Shown one piece after another: positions 8,708 through 16,633 of a DNA stretch of 41,992 nt (position 1 is its first letter; every line of letters begins with the position of its first letter). The stretch is taken from positions 1 to 41,992 of IMG/VR virus record IMGVR_UViG_3300032220_000267; one strand, 5' to 3'. The DNA is from a virus. The notes below the pieces were generated by a model. The model was not told the origin of the DNA. It was given only the letters and a program-made list of their open reading frames with translations, and ran no database searches. Both the position numbers and the translations under genes were made by a program.

Positions 8708-9008
8708 TTAGCCACTCCTTTGCTTTAGCCCTGCGTTCTTTTCTATCCTTTATATCTTGTTCTACATCTAGTTTACCATTAAGAATTTTTTCTGCATTAT
8801 AAGCAAAGTAATTCCAAGTTGGATCTTGTGCAACAGAAAAGTAATAGTCTAATAAGTCATAGCACTGAGACATTCCGTATGATTCAACTAGGCCGTCTGC
8901 TGCCCATTGTTCAACATTTAAATTTAGAGATGGCTTTTGCTCATACCTTGCTGTGTGCAATTTTGAGTATCTACTAAGCAAAGCCATGCGGTCTTTGCGT
9001 TCAGCCAT
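8700..9008 (-). CDS. Small protein upstream of helicase; possible helicase-loading or replication accessory factor
   Basis: I cannot assign this 102-residue protein to a named family with certainty. It is helical, with two tryptophan motifs (VEQWAADGLVESYG at 32-45 and DPTWNYFAYNAEKIL at 62-76) and a highly charged C-terminus (DRKERRAKAKEW). The pattern of a conserved Trp followed by Phe and an Asn-Ala-Glu-Lys helix recalls the short C-terminal domain of DnaD-like replication initiation proteins. It begins at a TAATG junction with the previous gene and overlaps the helicase start by 8 nt, so it is likely made together with the helicase. A loader role is inferred only from this. Confidence 0.65.
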   Translation of the reverse strand: MAERKDRMALLSRYSKLHTARYEQKPSLNLNVEQWAADGLVESYGMSQCYDLLDYYFSVAQDPTWNYFAYNAEKILNGKLDVEQDIKDRKERRAKAKEWLSE

Positions 9009-9214
9009 TACTCGTTGATTTCAGACTTTGCTTCGTTAATCTTATCAGTTAACTTATCTTCTACAAACTTATAAACACGCTCAAAAGCTTCGCTTGTAGT
9101 TTCTCCATCACGCTTGCTATCTACAACTCCAAGATCAAGCCTTAGTGATTGAAAATTTCCTAGATTAAGTGTATATCCTAGTGTTACATTTACCTTTGTT
9201 GAATCGTTTTCCAT
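9008..9214 (-). CDS. Hypothetical 68-residue protein
   Basis: Function unknown. The protein has a beta-rich first half (VNVTLGYTLNLGNFQSLRLDLGVV) and a charged helical second half (AFERVYKFVEDKLTDKINEAKSEINE). The frame is open to 9271, but I prefer the ATG at 9214: a GGTGGGG ribosome-like site precedes it, and the upstream extension would overlap the helix-turn-helix gene by 38 nt with no good ribosome site. It ends in a TAATG overlap with the next gene. It lies between a DNA-binding protein and the helicase cluster, so a replication-associated role is possible but unsupported. Confidence 0.6.
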   Translation of the reverse strand: MENDSTKVNVTLGYTLNLGNFQSLRLDLGVVDSKRDGETTSEAFERVYKFVEDKLTDKINEAKSEINE

Positions 9215-9233
9215 TACCCCACCCATTTCTAAA

Positions 9234-9776
9234 TTATATAGATTCACTCCACACTGGAATAAATCTTCCATCTTCTGTTCTCGTATATGTAAGTATACCG
9301 TCTCCCATACGCCGTGTCAACTCTTGACTTGTAGGAGTCATGTTGTTTGTTATTAATTTGTCTTTTCTTGGTTGTCCAATATGTATACTTGCAAGTATAG
9401 CACGAATCTCTCTGACATGAGATTCTGAATAATAAGCTCTTACCTTAAAGGATCTTTCACCATTAAGTGATGCACCAATTGGTGGAGGAATGACTCCTCG
9501 TTTAATTAAACTTGGAATATACTTTCTGTGCCTATTGACAAGTTTTGCAGTTTCTGCTACACTATATGCACGTTCACGATTTTTTTTAAAATCAGAAAAC
9601 AAGCATGTCTCTAAACGATCTTTAGTTATATTATAAAACGTTACCATTCCAGTAGAACGAGAACTATGGTAAACCTTTACAAGATCACCATTAATAAACC
9701 ATACCTTAACTTTACCTTTTATTACAGGTTCGTTATTGTATGCTTGGCTCTGGATTTTTCCTTTTGAAGTATCCAT
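9234..9776 (-). CDS. Helix-turn-helix DNA-binding protein (MerR/excisionase-like)
   Basis: The 180-residue protein contains a winged helix-turn-helix-like segment at about 90-137: YSVAETAKLVNRHRKYIPSL, then RGVIPPP, a variable loop and YYSESHVREIRAIL. This is the order seen in MerR-type and excisionase-type domains, where a Pro-containing wing follows the recognition helix. The first 75 residues form a small beta-rich domain (VKVWFINGDLVKVYHSS). It could be a regulator or a replication/packaging DNA-binding factor; no repressor partner is seen. The ATG follows AGAGGGAGC, a strong site. The gene overlaps the zinc-ribbon gene by 55 nt, unusually long for this window. Confidence 0.7.
   Translation of the reverse strand: MDTSKGKIQSQAYNNEPVIKGKVKVWFINGDLVKVYHSSRSTGMVTFYNITKDRLETCLFSDFKKNRERAYSVAETAKLVNRHRKYIPSLIKRGVIPPPIGASLNGERSFKVRAYYSESHVREIRAILASIHIGQPRKDKLITNNMTPTSQELTRRMGDGILTYTRTEDGRFIPVWSESI
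9384..9399. repeat. Perfect 16-bp palindrome TATACTTGCAAGTATA
   Basis: A perfect inverted repeat with no spacer lies inside the helix-turn-helix gene. Its half-site TATACTT recurs in the promoter-like sites at 809-817 and 10595-10603. It could be an operator-like site or a coding coincidence. Confidence 0.35.
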
Positions 9777-9913
9777 GCTCCCTCTTTAGTTGCTGAAGGT
9801 GGATGATAGAAATTTCTATTACCACACGTAATACACGCTGTTTCTATGTGATCTGAATTGCTATATTGTCTATCAACAAAAACACGCCCAGAACATCTTG
9901 TACATTTTAACAT
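9722..9913 (-). CDS. Zinc-ribbon protein
   Basis: The 63-residue protein has two CxxC knuckles, Cys4-x2-Cys7 and Cys27-x2-Cys30, separated by a short beta hairpin: a standard single-zinc ribbon. The basic C-terminus (KEKSRAKHTI) could contact nucleic acid. Function beyond metal and possibly nucleic-acid binding is unknown. The ATG follows AGGGGTTCC. The gene overlaps the helix-turn-helix gene by 55 nt, so their expression is linked. Confidence 0.75.
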   Translation of the reverse strand: MLKCTRCSGRVFVDRQYSNSDHIETACITCGNRNFYHPPSATKEGAWILQKEKSRAKHTITNL

Positions 9914-9926
9914 GGAACCCCTACGG

Positions 9927-10112
9927 TTAGTTATTTATCTTTTCTTCAAGGCTATTAGAATATTCTTCTGTTGCCTTTTCTTTTAATTCTTTTTCTTGAG
10001 AGTACTGTGTTATTTCTGCTCTTAGTACAGCTATCTGTGTTTCATAATTTGAAACTAATTCGCCAATTCTTTGTTGTAAAGCCATGATAATTAATTCTGC
10101 TTTATTTTCCAT
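9927..10112 (-). CDS. Small coiled-coil protein
   Basis: This 61-residue protein is almost entirely a predicted helix with heptad-like hydrophobic spacing (MALQQRIGELVSNYETQIAVLRAEI) and an acidic/lysine-rich end. No catalytic residues are visible. A clear AGGGGTGAAATA ribosome site precedes the ATG. It follows two other short helical genes just after the fibronectin-type tail protein, so it may be a fibre chaperone or a small structural part; this is inferred from position only. Confidence 0.65.
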   Translation of the reverse strand: MENKAELIIMALQQRIGELVSNYETQIAVLRAEITQYSQEKELKEKATEEYSNSLEEKINN

Positions 10113-10130
10113 TATTTCACCCCTTATATT

Positions 10131-10343
10131 TTATGATAAAGAATCTAGTTCATCCTGCAGTATTTGTTTTTGAGAAGCAATGTCTGATAACTGATTAGTT
10201 AAAGTTTGTACATTCTTTTGATTAGGTTCTGACAAAGCTTGCTCTTGAGCTAAAGTTAGAGTTGCATTATATTCTAAGTATGCAATGTTTTTTAAATGCT
10301 GTAAAACAATTACAGATTTTTCTTCATTAGTAAGCTCTGACAT
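10131..10343 (-). CDS. Small helical protein, paralogue of the gene before it
   Basis: The 70-residue protein aligns along its length with the 71-residue product of 10351-10566: both share LTxEEK, QHLKN, a tyrosine and asparagine four to five residues later, a central Glu, and a C-terminal LxxExxSL. It is predicted as a helical hairpin with a coiled-coil second helix. The ATG follows AGGATAA. Function unknown; neighbours suggest tail-fibre assembly or a small structural role. Confidence 0.68.
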   Translation of the reverse strand: MSELTNEEKSVIVLQHLKNIAYLEYNATLTLAQEQALSEPNQKNVQTLTNQLSDIASQKQILQDELDSLS

Positions 10344-10350
10344 ATCTGTG

Positions 10351-10566
10351 TTATCCTAAAGAAGATATTTCTAGCAAGAGTGCAGATTGTTTTGCATTAA
10401 TGCTATCTATTTGTCCCTGGATCTCATCAATTACAATTTGCTGTGGTTGAACTGCAGCAGATTCCTCAACTAAAGAAATCTCCGAATTAAACTTAGAGTA
10501 TTCTAGGTTCTTAAGATGTTGATTGATAATATTAATCTTTTCTTCTTTTGTTAATATATATACCAT
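10351..10566 (-). CDS. Small helical protein, paralogue of the gene after it
   Basis: The 71-residue protein is the first of two tandem paralogues (LTKEEKINIINQHLKNLEY here, LTNEEKSVIVLQHLKNIAY in the other). It is helical with a coiled-coil C-terminal half. A very strong AAGGAGAAAAA ribosome site precedes the ATG and a promoter-like TGATATACT lies about 30 nt upstream, so this gene may start its own transcript after the fibre genes. Function unknown. Confidence 0.68.
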   Translation of the reverse strand: MVYILTKEEKINIINQHLKNLEYSKFNSEISLVEESAAVQPQQIVIDEIQGQIDSINAKQSALLLEISSLG

Positions 10567-10594
10567 TTTTTCTCCTTATACATAGTACTTAATA

Positions 10595-10603
10595 AGTATA
10601 TCA
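10595..10603 (-). promoter_or_regulatory. Extended -10 promoter-like site (TGATATACT)
   Basis: The 52-nt gap after the fibronectin-type gene reads TGATATACTTAT on the minus strand, close to TGGTATACTTAT before the Cas4-like gene. No clear -35 box. A 7-bp inverted repeat (10603-10622) touches its upstream edge. Confidence 0.4.
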
Positions 10604-10622
10604 TAGATTCTCAATAATCTAT
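10603..10622. repeat. Inverted repeat ATAGATT-6 nt-AATCTAT at a gene end
   Basis: A perfect 7-bp inverted repeat with loop CTCAAT spans the stop codon of the fibronectin-type tail gene. No U-tract follows on the minus strand, so an intrinsic terminator is unlikely; an operator beside the promoter-like site is possible. Confidence 0.35.
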
Positions 10623-13477
10623 ACTGGATCTGAACCAAATGATGGAGGGAAGAATGGACCAAATGTAGGTGGGAAGAATGGGAAGAATGGAGGGAAGAAT
10701 GGAGGGAAGAATGGAGGGAAGAATGGAGAAGCAGCACCTGTAGTTTGAGTTACAGTAGCATATGTTCCTGGAATCGTATTTTGATTTAATCCAGTCACAC
10801 TAATAGTGTAATTAGTATTAGGTAGTAGACCAGTCAATGGTCCAGAAGTTGTAGAAGTTGTAAATTTTGAGTATCCACTAATTGAAGTGCCATTGCTAGT
10901 TCTAAAAATATCAACATAAAATTGTGTAGCATTGGTTGATGACCAGCTTGCTGTAAAACCATTTGAAGTAACATTGGTAATACTAATAGCTGCTGGACCT
11001 GCTAACGTGCAAAATGATGTTGAAGAAGATACTGTATCGTTAGCAAATGATATTACAGAAAGAGATGGAGAGTACACAGTATTTGGAGTTAATCCAGTAA
11101 TTGATCTACTTACAGCACTTGTTCCTGTATATGGAGTAGATGGTGCACCTGGGATTGATATGGCGTAAGTTGATTGATTTGTAGATCCCCAAGAAAGTCT
11201 GGAAGAAGTAGCAGTAACTGCAGAAGATGAAAGTGCTGGAGATATTGTTGGAATAGTCATAGATATAGATGATGCAAATCCAGATACATTTGCATTTTTT
11301 GCTCTAACATAAAAATTATTACTTCCAAATAATCCACTTACACTGTAAGTCAATACATTGCCAATATCTACATAACCAAGGTTATTAATCTGATATTCAT
11401 AAGAAGTAACAGTTCCAGGGGGTGCCGACCATGTAAATGTTTTTGATCCACCATTTCCAGCAGACTTTGCTAAATTAGGAGGTGCTGCTGGAATTTCTGA
11501 TAAAGTTGTAAATGATACTCCAATAGCAGTTGCAGTATCTCCAGTTGGTGAAGTTATTGTTAGTCTTGGGCTATAGCTTGTGCTAGGAGTTAGTTTATGA
11601 TTAACAGCATAAAATGTTTCTTCATTTCCAGTAAACGGAGTGTCTGTGGCTCCTGGTATTGATAAAGAAAATGTAGATTGATTGGTAGTCTGGTTTGTCC
11701 AATTAAAAGCTGCACTAACTGATGATACTGGATAAGCATCTGGAAAAGAAGAAATTATTGGTACGGTAATTTGTCCACTAATTGCAGCTGGGCCAGGTCC
11801 TGATCCGTTACGAGCCCTAACATAGAAGCGTACATTAGTTCCACCAAAGTTTGTAAAATTAATAGAATTTACCAAACCAATATTTGTATAACTAAGTACT
11901 CCTCCAAATCCTTGGATTGCATATTCATAAGAAGTTGGAGTTGATCCAGTAGCTGGTGCACCCCAACTAAAAGTTTTGTTAGTCCCATCGCCTAGTGTTC
12001 TTTGTAGGTTTGTTGGCTCTCCTGGCACTGGGGCAAGTGTTGTAAATGAAGTTCCAGTGACTGTGTGTGTATCTCCAGTAGGTGAAGTAATAGTAAGTGT
12101 AGGAGTATAGGTTGTGCTACCTTGCAAATCAAGTGGTGGAGTTGTAGCTAAAGACTCTGTTGTTCCAGAGTATGGTGATGTTGCTCCTGATGGAGATAAA
12201 GATAAAGACCACGATGATTGATCATTAGATGCCCAGTCTATTTCTGCTGCAGTAGAATTTCTGGTAAGCATAAATGGTGCTGTTGTAATTCTTGGTACAG
12301 TAAATGATGGAGTTAAAACTGCAGATGATTCGTTATTGTTTGGTCCAACAGACCTTACAGAGAATACATTTTGTGATCCATAAACTGTTGTTAATGAAAC
12401 ACTAGTCAAAAGATTATTGCTAATCCAGCCTGAATCACCAAATGGGTTTGTGTATCTATACTCATATCGTGTTAATGTTCCTCCACCTACTGGAGCTGTC
12501 CAACTAAAAGTTTTTGATGTTCCATTTCCTAAAGTTCTCTGTAAATTTGTAGGAGGGTTTGGAGGAGTTTGAATTGGTCCCAAAACATCAAATTGTGTTA
12601 TTCCATAATCTGGTCCTATATTATAGTCAGTTCCACTATTTTTTTGTGTGTCAACAGCATAGTAATAAGTGTCTGATGGAATAGTTGATGGTGTGACTAA
12701 AGATGATGTTACATTATAAACATTAGATGTAACAGATGGAGTTGTAGTTGTTACCCCTGATGTTACTTCAGTTCCATATGCTTCTATATTATCTGCTGTG
12801 TATAATCCATTATCTGCTGTGTACCATTTTACTGAGCTTCTTGTAGAGTCTGGCAAGTATGGTTTAGTTCCATTCCATGATGAAGTGTATGTAAGTGTTG
12901 CTGGTAAACTTGTAGTAATTCCAGATATGGCAGCAGTTGTTCCTGTTTGTTTAACTGGATTATTTCTAATTAGTGGAATTCTATATCCAAGACCAGTTTC
13001 TATATTATCTGAATTATCTGAGCCAGTCGTTCCAGTTGTAGTTGTAGCTTTTACTGTTAGCAAAAGCCATTTGCCATCCCATGAATCTGTATCAAATGTT
13101 ATTGAAACATATGATCCACCCATAGATCTTTCAGATATAAGACTAGTATATGGTCCAGTTTCTAGTGTTGCAGAGTCTGAACCTTCAAGCTTATATTTAT
13201 ATGAAGATATCGTTTCACCATTACCGTCCCAAACTCCTCTTTGACCATATTTTGTTGAACCAAAAATAATAGGCTCAATCACATAATCATTTCCTGCTGT
13301 ATCTGAAGAAAAGTATGGAGCAGTTGTTGTAAATGGCCCAAGCTTACCAAAAATAAGCTTCCATTGAGATCCTACTTTTAATAAAGCTTTTGTTAGATTT
13401 CTCCATTCAGATCCTACTTTAAGTTTTAGGGAGGACAGATTTTTCCAACCATTGCTAGTCTTTAACTTTATAGGCAT
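10619..13477 (-). CDS. Fibronectin-III-repeat tail fibre/adhesin with C-terminal Phe-Pro repeat
   Basis: The 952-residue protein starts with short repeats built on LKVGSxWxNL (residues about 10-45), a motif often seen at the N-terminus of phage tail proteins. The middle is a chain of beta-sandwich modules. Three modules of about 175-180 residues each begin PxNLxRTLGxGTxKTFSWxAP or a close variant, include YEY and end near ITSPTGDT-x-SFTTL, typical of fibronectin type III pairs. The last 34 residues are dominated by a repeated FFPP motif before GSDPV. It probably binds the cell surface at the tail tip. It follows the other fibre gene by 24 nt containing three consecutive stop codons, and has a weak GGGGG ribosome site. 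The role is inferred from domain type and position. Confidence 0.8.
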   Translation of the reverse strand: MPIKLKTSNGWKNLSSLKLKVGSEWRNLTKALLKVGSQWKLIFGKLGPFTTTAPYFSSDTAGNDYVIEPIIFGSTKYGQRGVWDGNGETISSYKYKLEGSDSATLETGPYTSLISERSMGGSYVSITFDTDSWDGKWLLLTVKATTTTGTTGSDNSDNIETGLGYRIPLIRNNPVKQTGTTAAISGITTSLPATLTYTSSWNGTKPYLPDSTRSSVKWYTADNGLYTADNIEAYGTEVTSGVTTTTPSVTSNVYNVTSSLVTPSTIPSDTYYYAVDTQKNSGTDYNIGPDYGITQFDVLGPIQTPPNPPTNLQRTLGNGTSKTFSWTAPVGGGTLTRYEYRYTNPFGDSGWISNNLLTSVSLTTVYGSQNVFSVRSVGPNNNESSAVLTPSFTVPRITTAPFMLTRNSTAAEIDWASNDQSSWSLSLSPSGATSPYSGTTESLATTPPLDLQGSTTYTPTLTITSPTGDTHTVTGTSFTTLAPVPGEPTNLQRTLGDGTNKTFSWGAPATGSTPTSYEYAIQGFGGVLSYTNIGLVNSINFTNFGGTNVRFYVRARNGSGPGPAAISGQITVPIISSFPDAYPVSSVSAAFNWTNQTTNQSTFSLSIPGATDTPFTGNEETFYAVNHKLTPSTSYSPRLTITSPTGDTATAIGVSFTTLSEIPAAPPNLAKSAGNGGSKTFTWSAPPGTVTSYEYQINNLGYVDIGNVLTYSVSGLFGSNNFYVRAKNANVSGFASSISMTIPTISPALSSSAVTATSSRLSWGSTNQSTYAISIPGAPSTPYTGTSAVSRSITGLTPNTVYSPSLSVISFANDTVSSSTSFCTLAGPAAISITNVTSNGFTASWSSTNATQFYVDIFRTSNGTSISGYSKFTTSTTSGPLTGLLPNTNYTISVTGLNQNTIPGTYATVTQTTGAASPFFPPFFPPFFPPFFPFFPPTFGPFFPPSFGSDPV
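10645..10730 (-). repeat. 12-bp tandem repeat encoding the FFPP tail
   Basis: A purine-rich unit close to gggaagaatgga repeats imperfectly about seven times near the 3' end of the fibronectin-type gene and encodes the Phe-Phe-Pro-Pro repeat. Such repeats can change length by slippage or recombination. Confidence 0.85.
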
Positions 13478-13501
13478 AGAATAATAACCCCCATTCTACT
13501 A

Positions 13502-16500
13502 TCAGCTATCTGGATCATAAACAAGTAAAACAGAACCACTTGATGCTGATGGAAATACACTTGAATTATATTGACCCTCTGTAATAGTAAACATGTTTCT
13601 TAAGCCACCAGAACGTCTATCTTGTTCACTGTCTGTATAACCTCCAGATATTTCAGCATTTTTTGCAACTTCAACTTGTCTTCCTTCTTGTCCTAAGAAA
13701 ATTCTTTTTATTGTTGTACCTGCAACTAATTCTGTTTTAAACAAAGATATTGGAGATAGTGGATTTGTAATATCCATAATTCTAAAAGAACTATTTGAAT
13801 CTGATGATATTTCAAAATTTCCTACTTTAATTGAGCCACCGCTAGATAAATTAATTAATGCAGTTCCAGTTGCAGTTATGGATGCTGATGTTGTATCACC
13901 AGTTACATCCCAACCATTAACCAGTGCAGCAGTAGTTGGATTATAATATCCAAACCCTCCAAGTTTAGCTTTTATTGTTCCTATAATTGTAGCATTCTGT
14001 GCAAATAGATCACCCTTTGTTGTTACAGAAAATGGAGCAATTGACGGATCTGAAATATTTCCAGCTGAAATAGCATAACCAGTATCTCCAGTTGCCCTTA
14101 AAACAATACCATTAGTTGATAAAGATGTTTTTGATGCAATAATAATTGATTGATCTGATGAACTAATTCTTATATAATTAGCCTTTATAACACCATCTGA
14201 TATTACCCATCCAGATTCTTGATCTGCTCCAAACAAAGCTTTACTACTCCACATTGTAATACCAGTAACTGCTGCTGCTGTTTTAGTAAGGTCTAATGCA
14301 TCTATAATATTTACTGATTGTGGAGATGAATATATTTTTGTAGTTGCTGCATTAGAGGCATTTAATGCTTGTAGACCCATTGAACCTATCTGTACGTTTG
14401 GTCCTACGTTTACTCCACCACTACCAGCAATCAAATAACCATTTCTAACGTTTACGTTTGCATCAAAGTATGATTGACCATCAACCTCAATCGTGCCTTT
14501 AATGATTGCAGATGCTGCAGTTAGTGCTCCTGCCTGTGTTACTATAAAGTTTGATCCACCTGCACGGATTAAGTCTCCACCAGTACCGTCGCCATTTATA
14601 GTTATTTTACTAGCAACAACTTCTCCAGTTGGCTTAACAGAAAACTTAGCAAGTCCATCAGAGTTTAAAGATGATTCTGCTCCAGCCCAGAAAGCATAAG
14701 TTTGATTTGCAGACATTCCAGTATAATCATTATTTAAACCTGATGCAAACAAAGTATTTTGCAGACCATCTGGAGATATGGTCCAGTTTCCAATTACTGC
14801 TCTCTTAGTAAAAAATGTAGGCTCTTCTGATTCAGCACTATTTATAATCTGTGTTGTCCAGTCACCGTCGGCATCGTATGCAAACAGTCCATCCCTATTA
14901 AAAAATACTTGTGGATAAACAGTATGATCTCCAGCACCAGAAAAAATAGAACCATCAGTTGCTATTTTAATTGGAAATTCAATAAGAGATTCTAACCCAA
15001 TATCAATTGGAGTAACCTCTACACCAGAAGTTTGTCCAGATTTTTGCATGCTGTAATAAGAATAATTATCATACTGGTCATAGTAACGAACAATGACATA
15101 CCTTGTGCTATTGTCTGGTGTTGGAATACTTGCAGGGCTAACTCCAGAATAAACAACATTGTCGTCGTTTGTTGGAATAACAGTCCAAGCTGTTGATTTT
15201 TCATATACTTCTAGTCTACTAGCTCCTACTGGCATATCAAAATCAACAATGTATCCACTAGCAGATGGAGTTACTCTAAATAATCCTGTCGGTGTATTTA
15301 CATTTGGTGTTCCTAATGTTGGGTATATGTTTGCTAATGGGTTGGGTCTTTCTACTGGTCCAGCAGATATTACTGCTCCTGTTGTTTCAATTCCCTGTGC
15401 AGACACTGATGTAACATAAGCTTTAAACTTTGAGTAGTATGTTCCAAACTGCCCATACATGTCTAGTGAAAGAATTTTAAATGATGTTTCTGGTGGAACT
15501 ATAACATGATAAAAGTGTGCATATAAAGATGTACTTTCTACACCATTAACATAAGGAACAAGTTTTACTTTAACAGTGGTTCCAGCGTTAGTTGCTGGTT
15601 GAGTAAAAGAAACAGATATATCATTTCCTGACCAAGCAATACTTGCAGCAGTAAACTGAGTTGGTGGATCTGTATTTGTTGGCATAAATGGTAAAGGTGT
15701 GATATCTTTAATATCTGAATAGATTGAAGGTTCACCATACTCTTTAATATATCTTACTCTAACCCAACGATGTAGACCATCTGGTGTATAAACAACTACA
15801 CTTGTACCACTGCTTATTGGTGCAGCTTGCTGCCATCCTGCTGTTAGGCTTACATTAGCTTTAACTAATTCTGTTGTAATTTTTTCTTCAATAATTGCAC
15901 CTAAATAATTTCCTTTACTTACCGCTAAGGCTATATTTTCTGGAACAAAAGTAACTAAATAATAGTCAATACCAGCAGAAAGGGTAAACTCTGGCTGTGG
16001 CAAATCTGAAACAAATGCTGGCATATTAGCTTCTACATATTCACCAACATTTAATATGTCAGCTGTTGCAACAGAAACTTTAGTTATGTTTGATATAATT
16101 GTGCTTATGTCTAAACTTTGAGCTATATCTTTTGCTGATAAAAATAATGTTTGTGATTGTGATATATAGTTTAAGAATGTTGAGCCAGCGTAACCAAAAC
16201 CTGCTTTTAAGTCTGTCCATTCTTCTGTTTCAGAGTCATACACTCTTACTAAAAATCTATCTATAAATATGTTTGCTAAATTAGAGGTATCAAAATTAAA
16301 GGTTAATGTTATTCCCCCATTAGGTCCCCAAGCACCAACTAGATTTGTTACTCCTAGTGGTGGAATACCTTTGCCTGGTACGTCTGGATCTTTTGTAGGC
16401 TTTGGAGTTTTAGGATTGCCATCTGAAGCAACTGGTCTAGAGTTTATATTTAATCCACCAACAGCTAAAGACTTTCCATCAAGACCAACAATATCAATTT

Positions 16501-16621
16501 CTGATCCCTGTCGTGAAAGAGTTTGTTTTATTTTATCCCATGACAGTCTTGGATCATCAACATCAATAGATATCGTTGGATTTTTTGCAACAGACTTATT
16601 ATTTCTATATTCTGACTTCAA
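13502..16621 (-). CDS. Tail fibre / minor tail protein, TTG start
   Basis: The 1039-residue protein has a flexible proline/lysine-rich segment near 66-90 (PKTPKPTKDPDVPGKG), fibronectin-III-like beta modules in the first half (for example from 88 and 320), and a C-terminal half rich in short GTIxA/GTIEV strands and Gly-Ser-Asn turns, as in trimeric beta-helical fibre shafts that follow the J-type hub of siphoviruses. It is probably the central fibre or a host-recognition fibre. No ATG lies near the start; TTG at 16621 follows GGTGA at a suitable distance. The frame is continuous with the upstream lectin-like gene apart from one TAA and four codons. The region 780-1039 may contain the receptor-facing tip, but I see no enzymatic motif. 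Confidence 0.78.
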   Translation of the reverse strand: MKSEYRNNKSVAKNPTISIDVDDPRLSWDKIKQTLSRQGSEIDIVGLDGKSLAVGGLNINSRPVASDGNPKTPKPTKDPDVPGKGIPPLGVTNLVGAWGPNGGITLTFNFDTSNLANIFIDRFLVRVYDSETEEWTDLKAGFGYAGSTFLNYISQSQTLFLSAKDIAQSLDISTIISNITKVSVATADILNVGEYVEANMPAFVSDLPQPEFTLSAGIDYYLVTFVPENIALAVSKGNYLGAIIEEKITTELVKANVSLTAGWQQAAPISSGTSVVVYTPDGLHRWVRVRYIKEYGEPSIYSDIKDITPLPFMPTNTDPPTQFTAASIAWSGNDISVSFTQPATNAGTTVKVKLVPYVNGVESTSLYAHFYHVIVPPETSFKILSLDMYGQFGTYYSKFKAYVTSVSAQGIETTGAVISAGPVERPNPLANIYPTLGTPNVNTPTGLFRVTPSASGYIVDFDMPVGASRLEVYEKSTAWTVIPTNDDNVVYSGVSPASIPTPDNSTRYVIVRYYDQYDNYSYYSMQKSGQTSGVEVTPIDIGLESLIEFPIKIATDGSIFSGAGDHTVYPQVFFNRDGLFAYDADGDWTTQIINSAESEEPTFFTKRAVIGNWTISPDGLQNTLFASGLNNDYTGMSANQTYAFWAGAESSLNSDGLAKFSVKPTGEVVASKITINGDGTGGDLIRAGGSNFIVTQAGALTAASAIIKGTIEVDGQSYFDANVNVRNGYLIAGSGGVNVGPNVQIGSMGLQALNASNAATTKIYSSPQSVNIIDALDLTKTAAAVTGITMWSSKALFGADQESGWVISDGVIKANYIRISSSDQSIIIASKTSLSTNGIVLRATGDTGYAISAGNISDPSIAPFSVTTKGDLFAQNATIIGTIKAKLGGFGYYNPTTAALVNGWDVTGDTTSASITATGTALINLSSGGSIKVGNFEISSDSNSSFRIMDITNPLSPISLFKTELVAGTTIKRIFLGQEGRQVEVAKNAEISGGYTDSEQDRRSGGLRNMFTITEGQYNSSVFPSASSGSVLLVYDPDS

Positions 16622-16633
16622 CTTGTCACCAAA

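Noticed and set aside
10645-10730. Short tandem repeats that could suggest a CRISPR array
   Set aside because: The units are 12 bp, contiguous, without spacers, and in frame with the FFPP-coding end of a tail gene.
13478-13501. Read-through between the two fibre genes, which also share a frame
   Set aside because: Three stop codons in a row (TGA TAG TAG) separate them.
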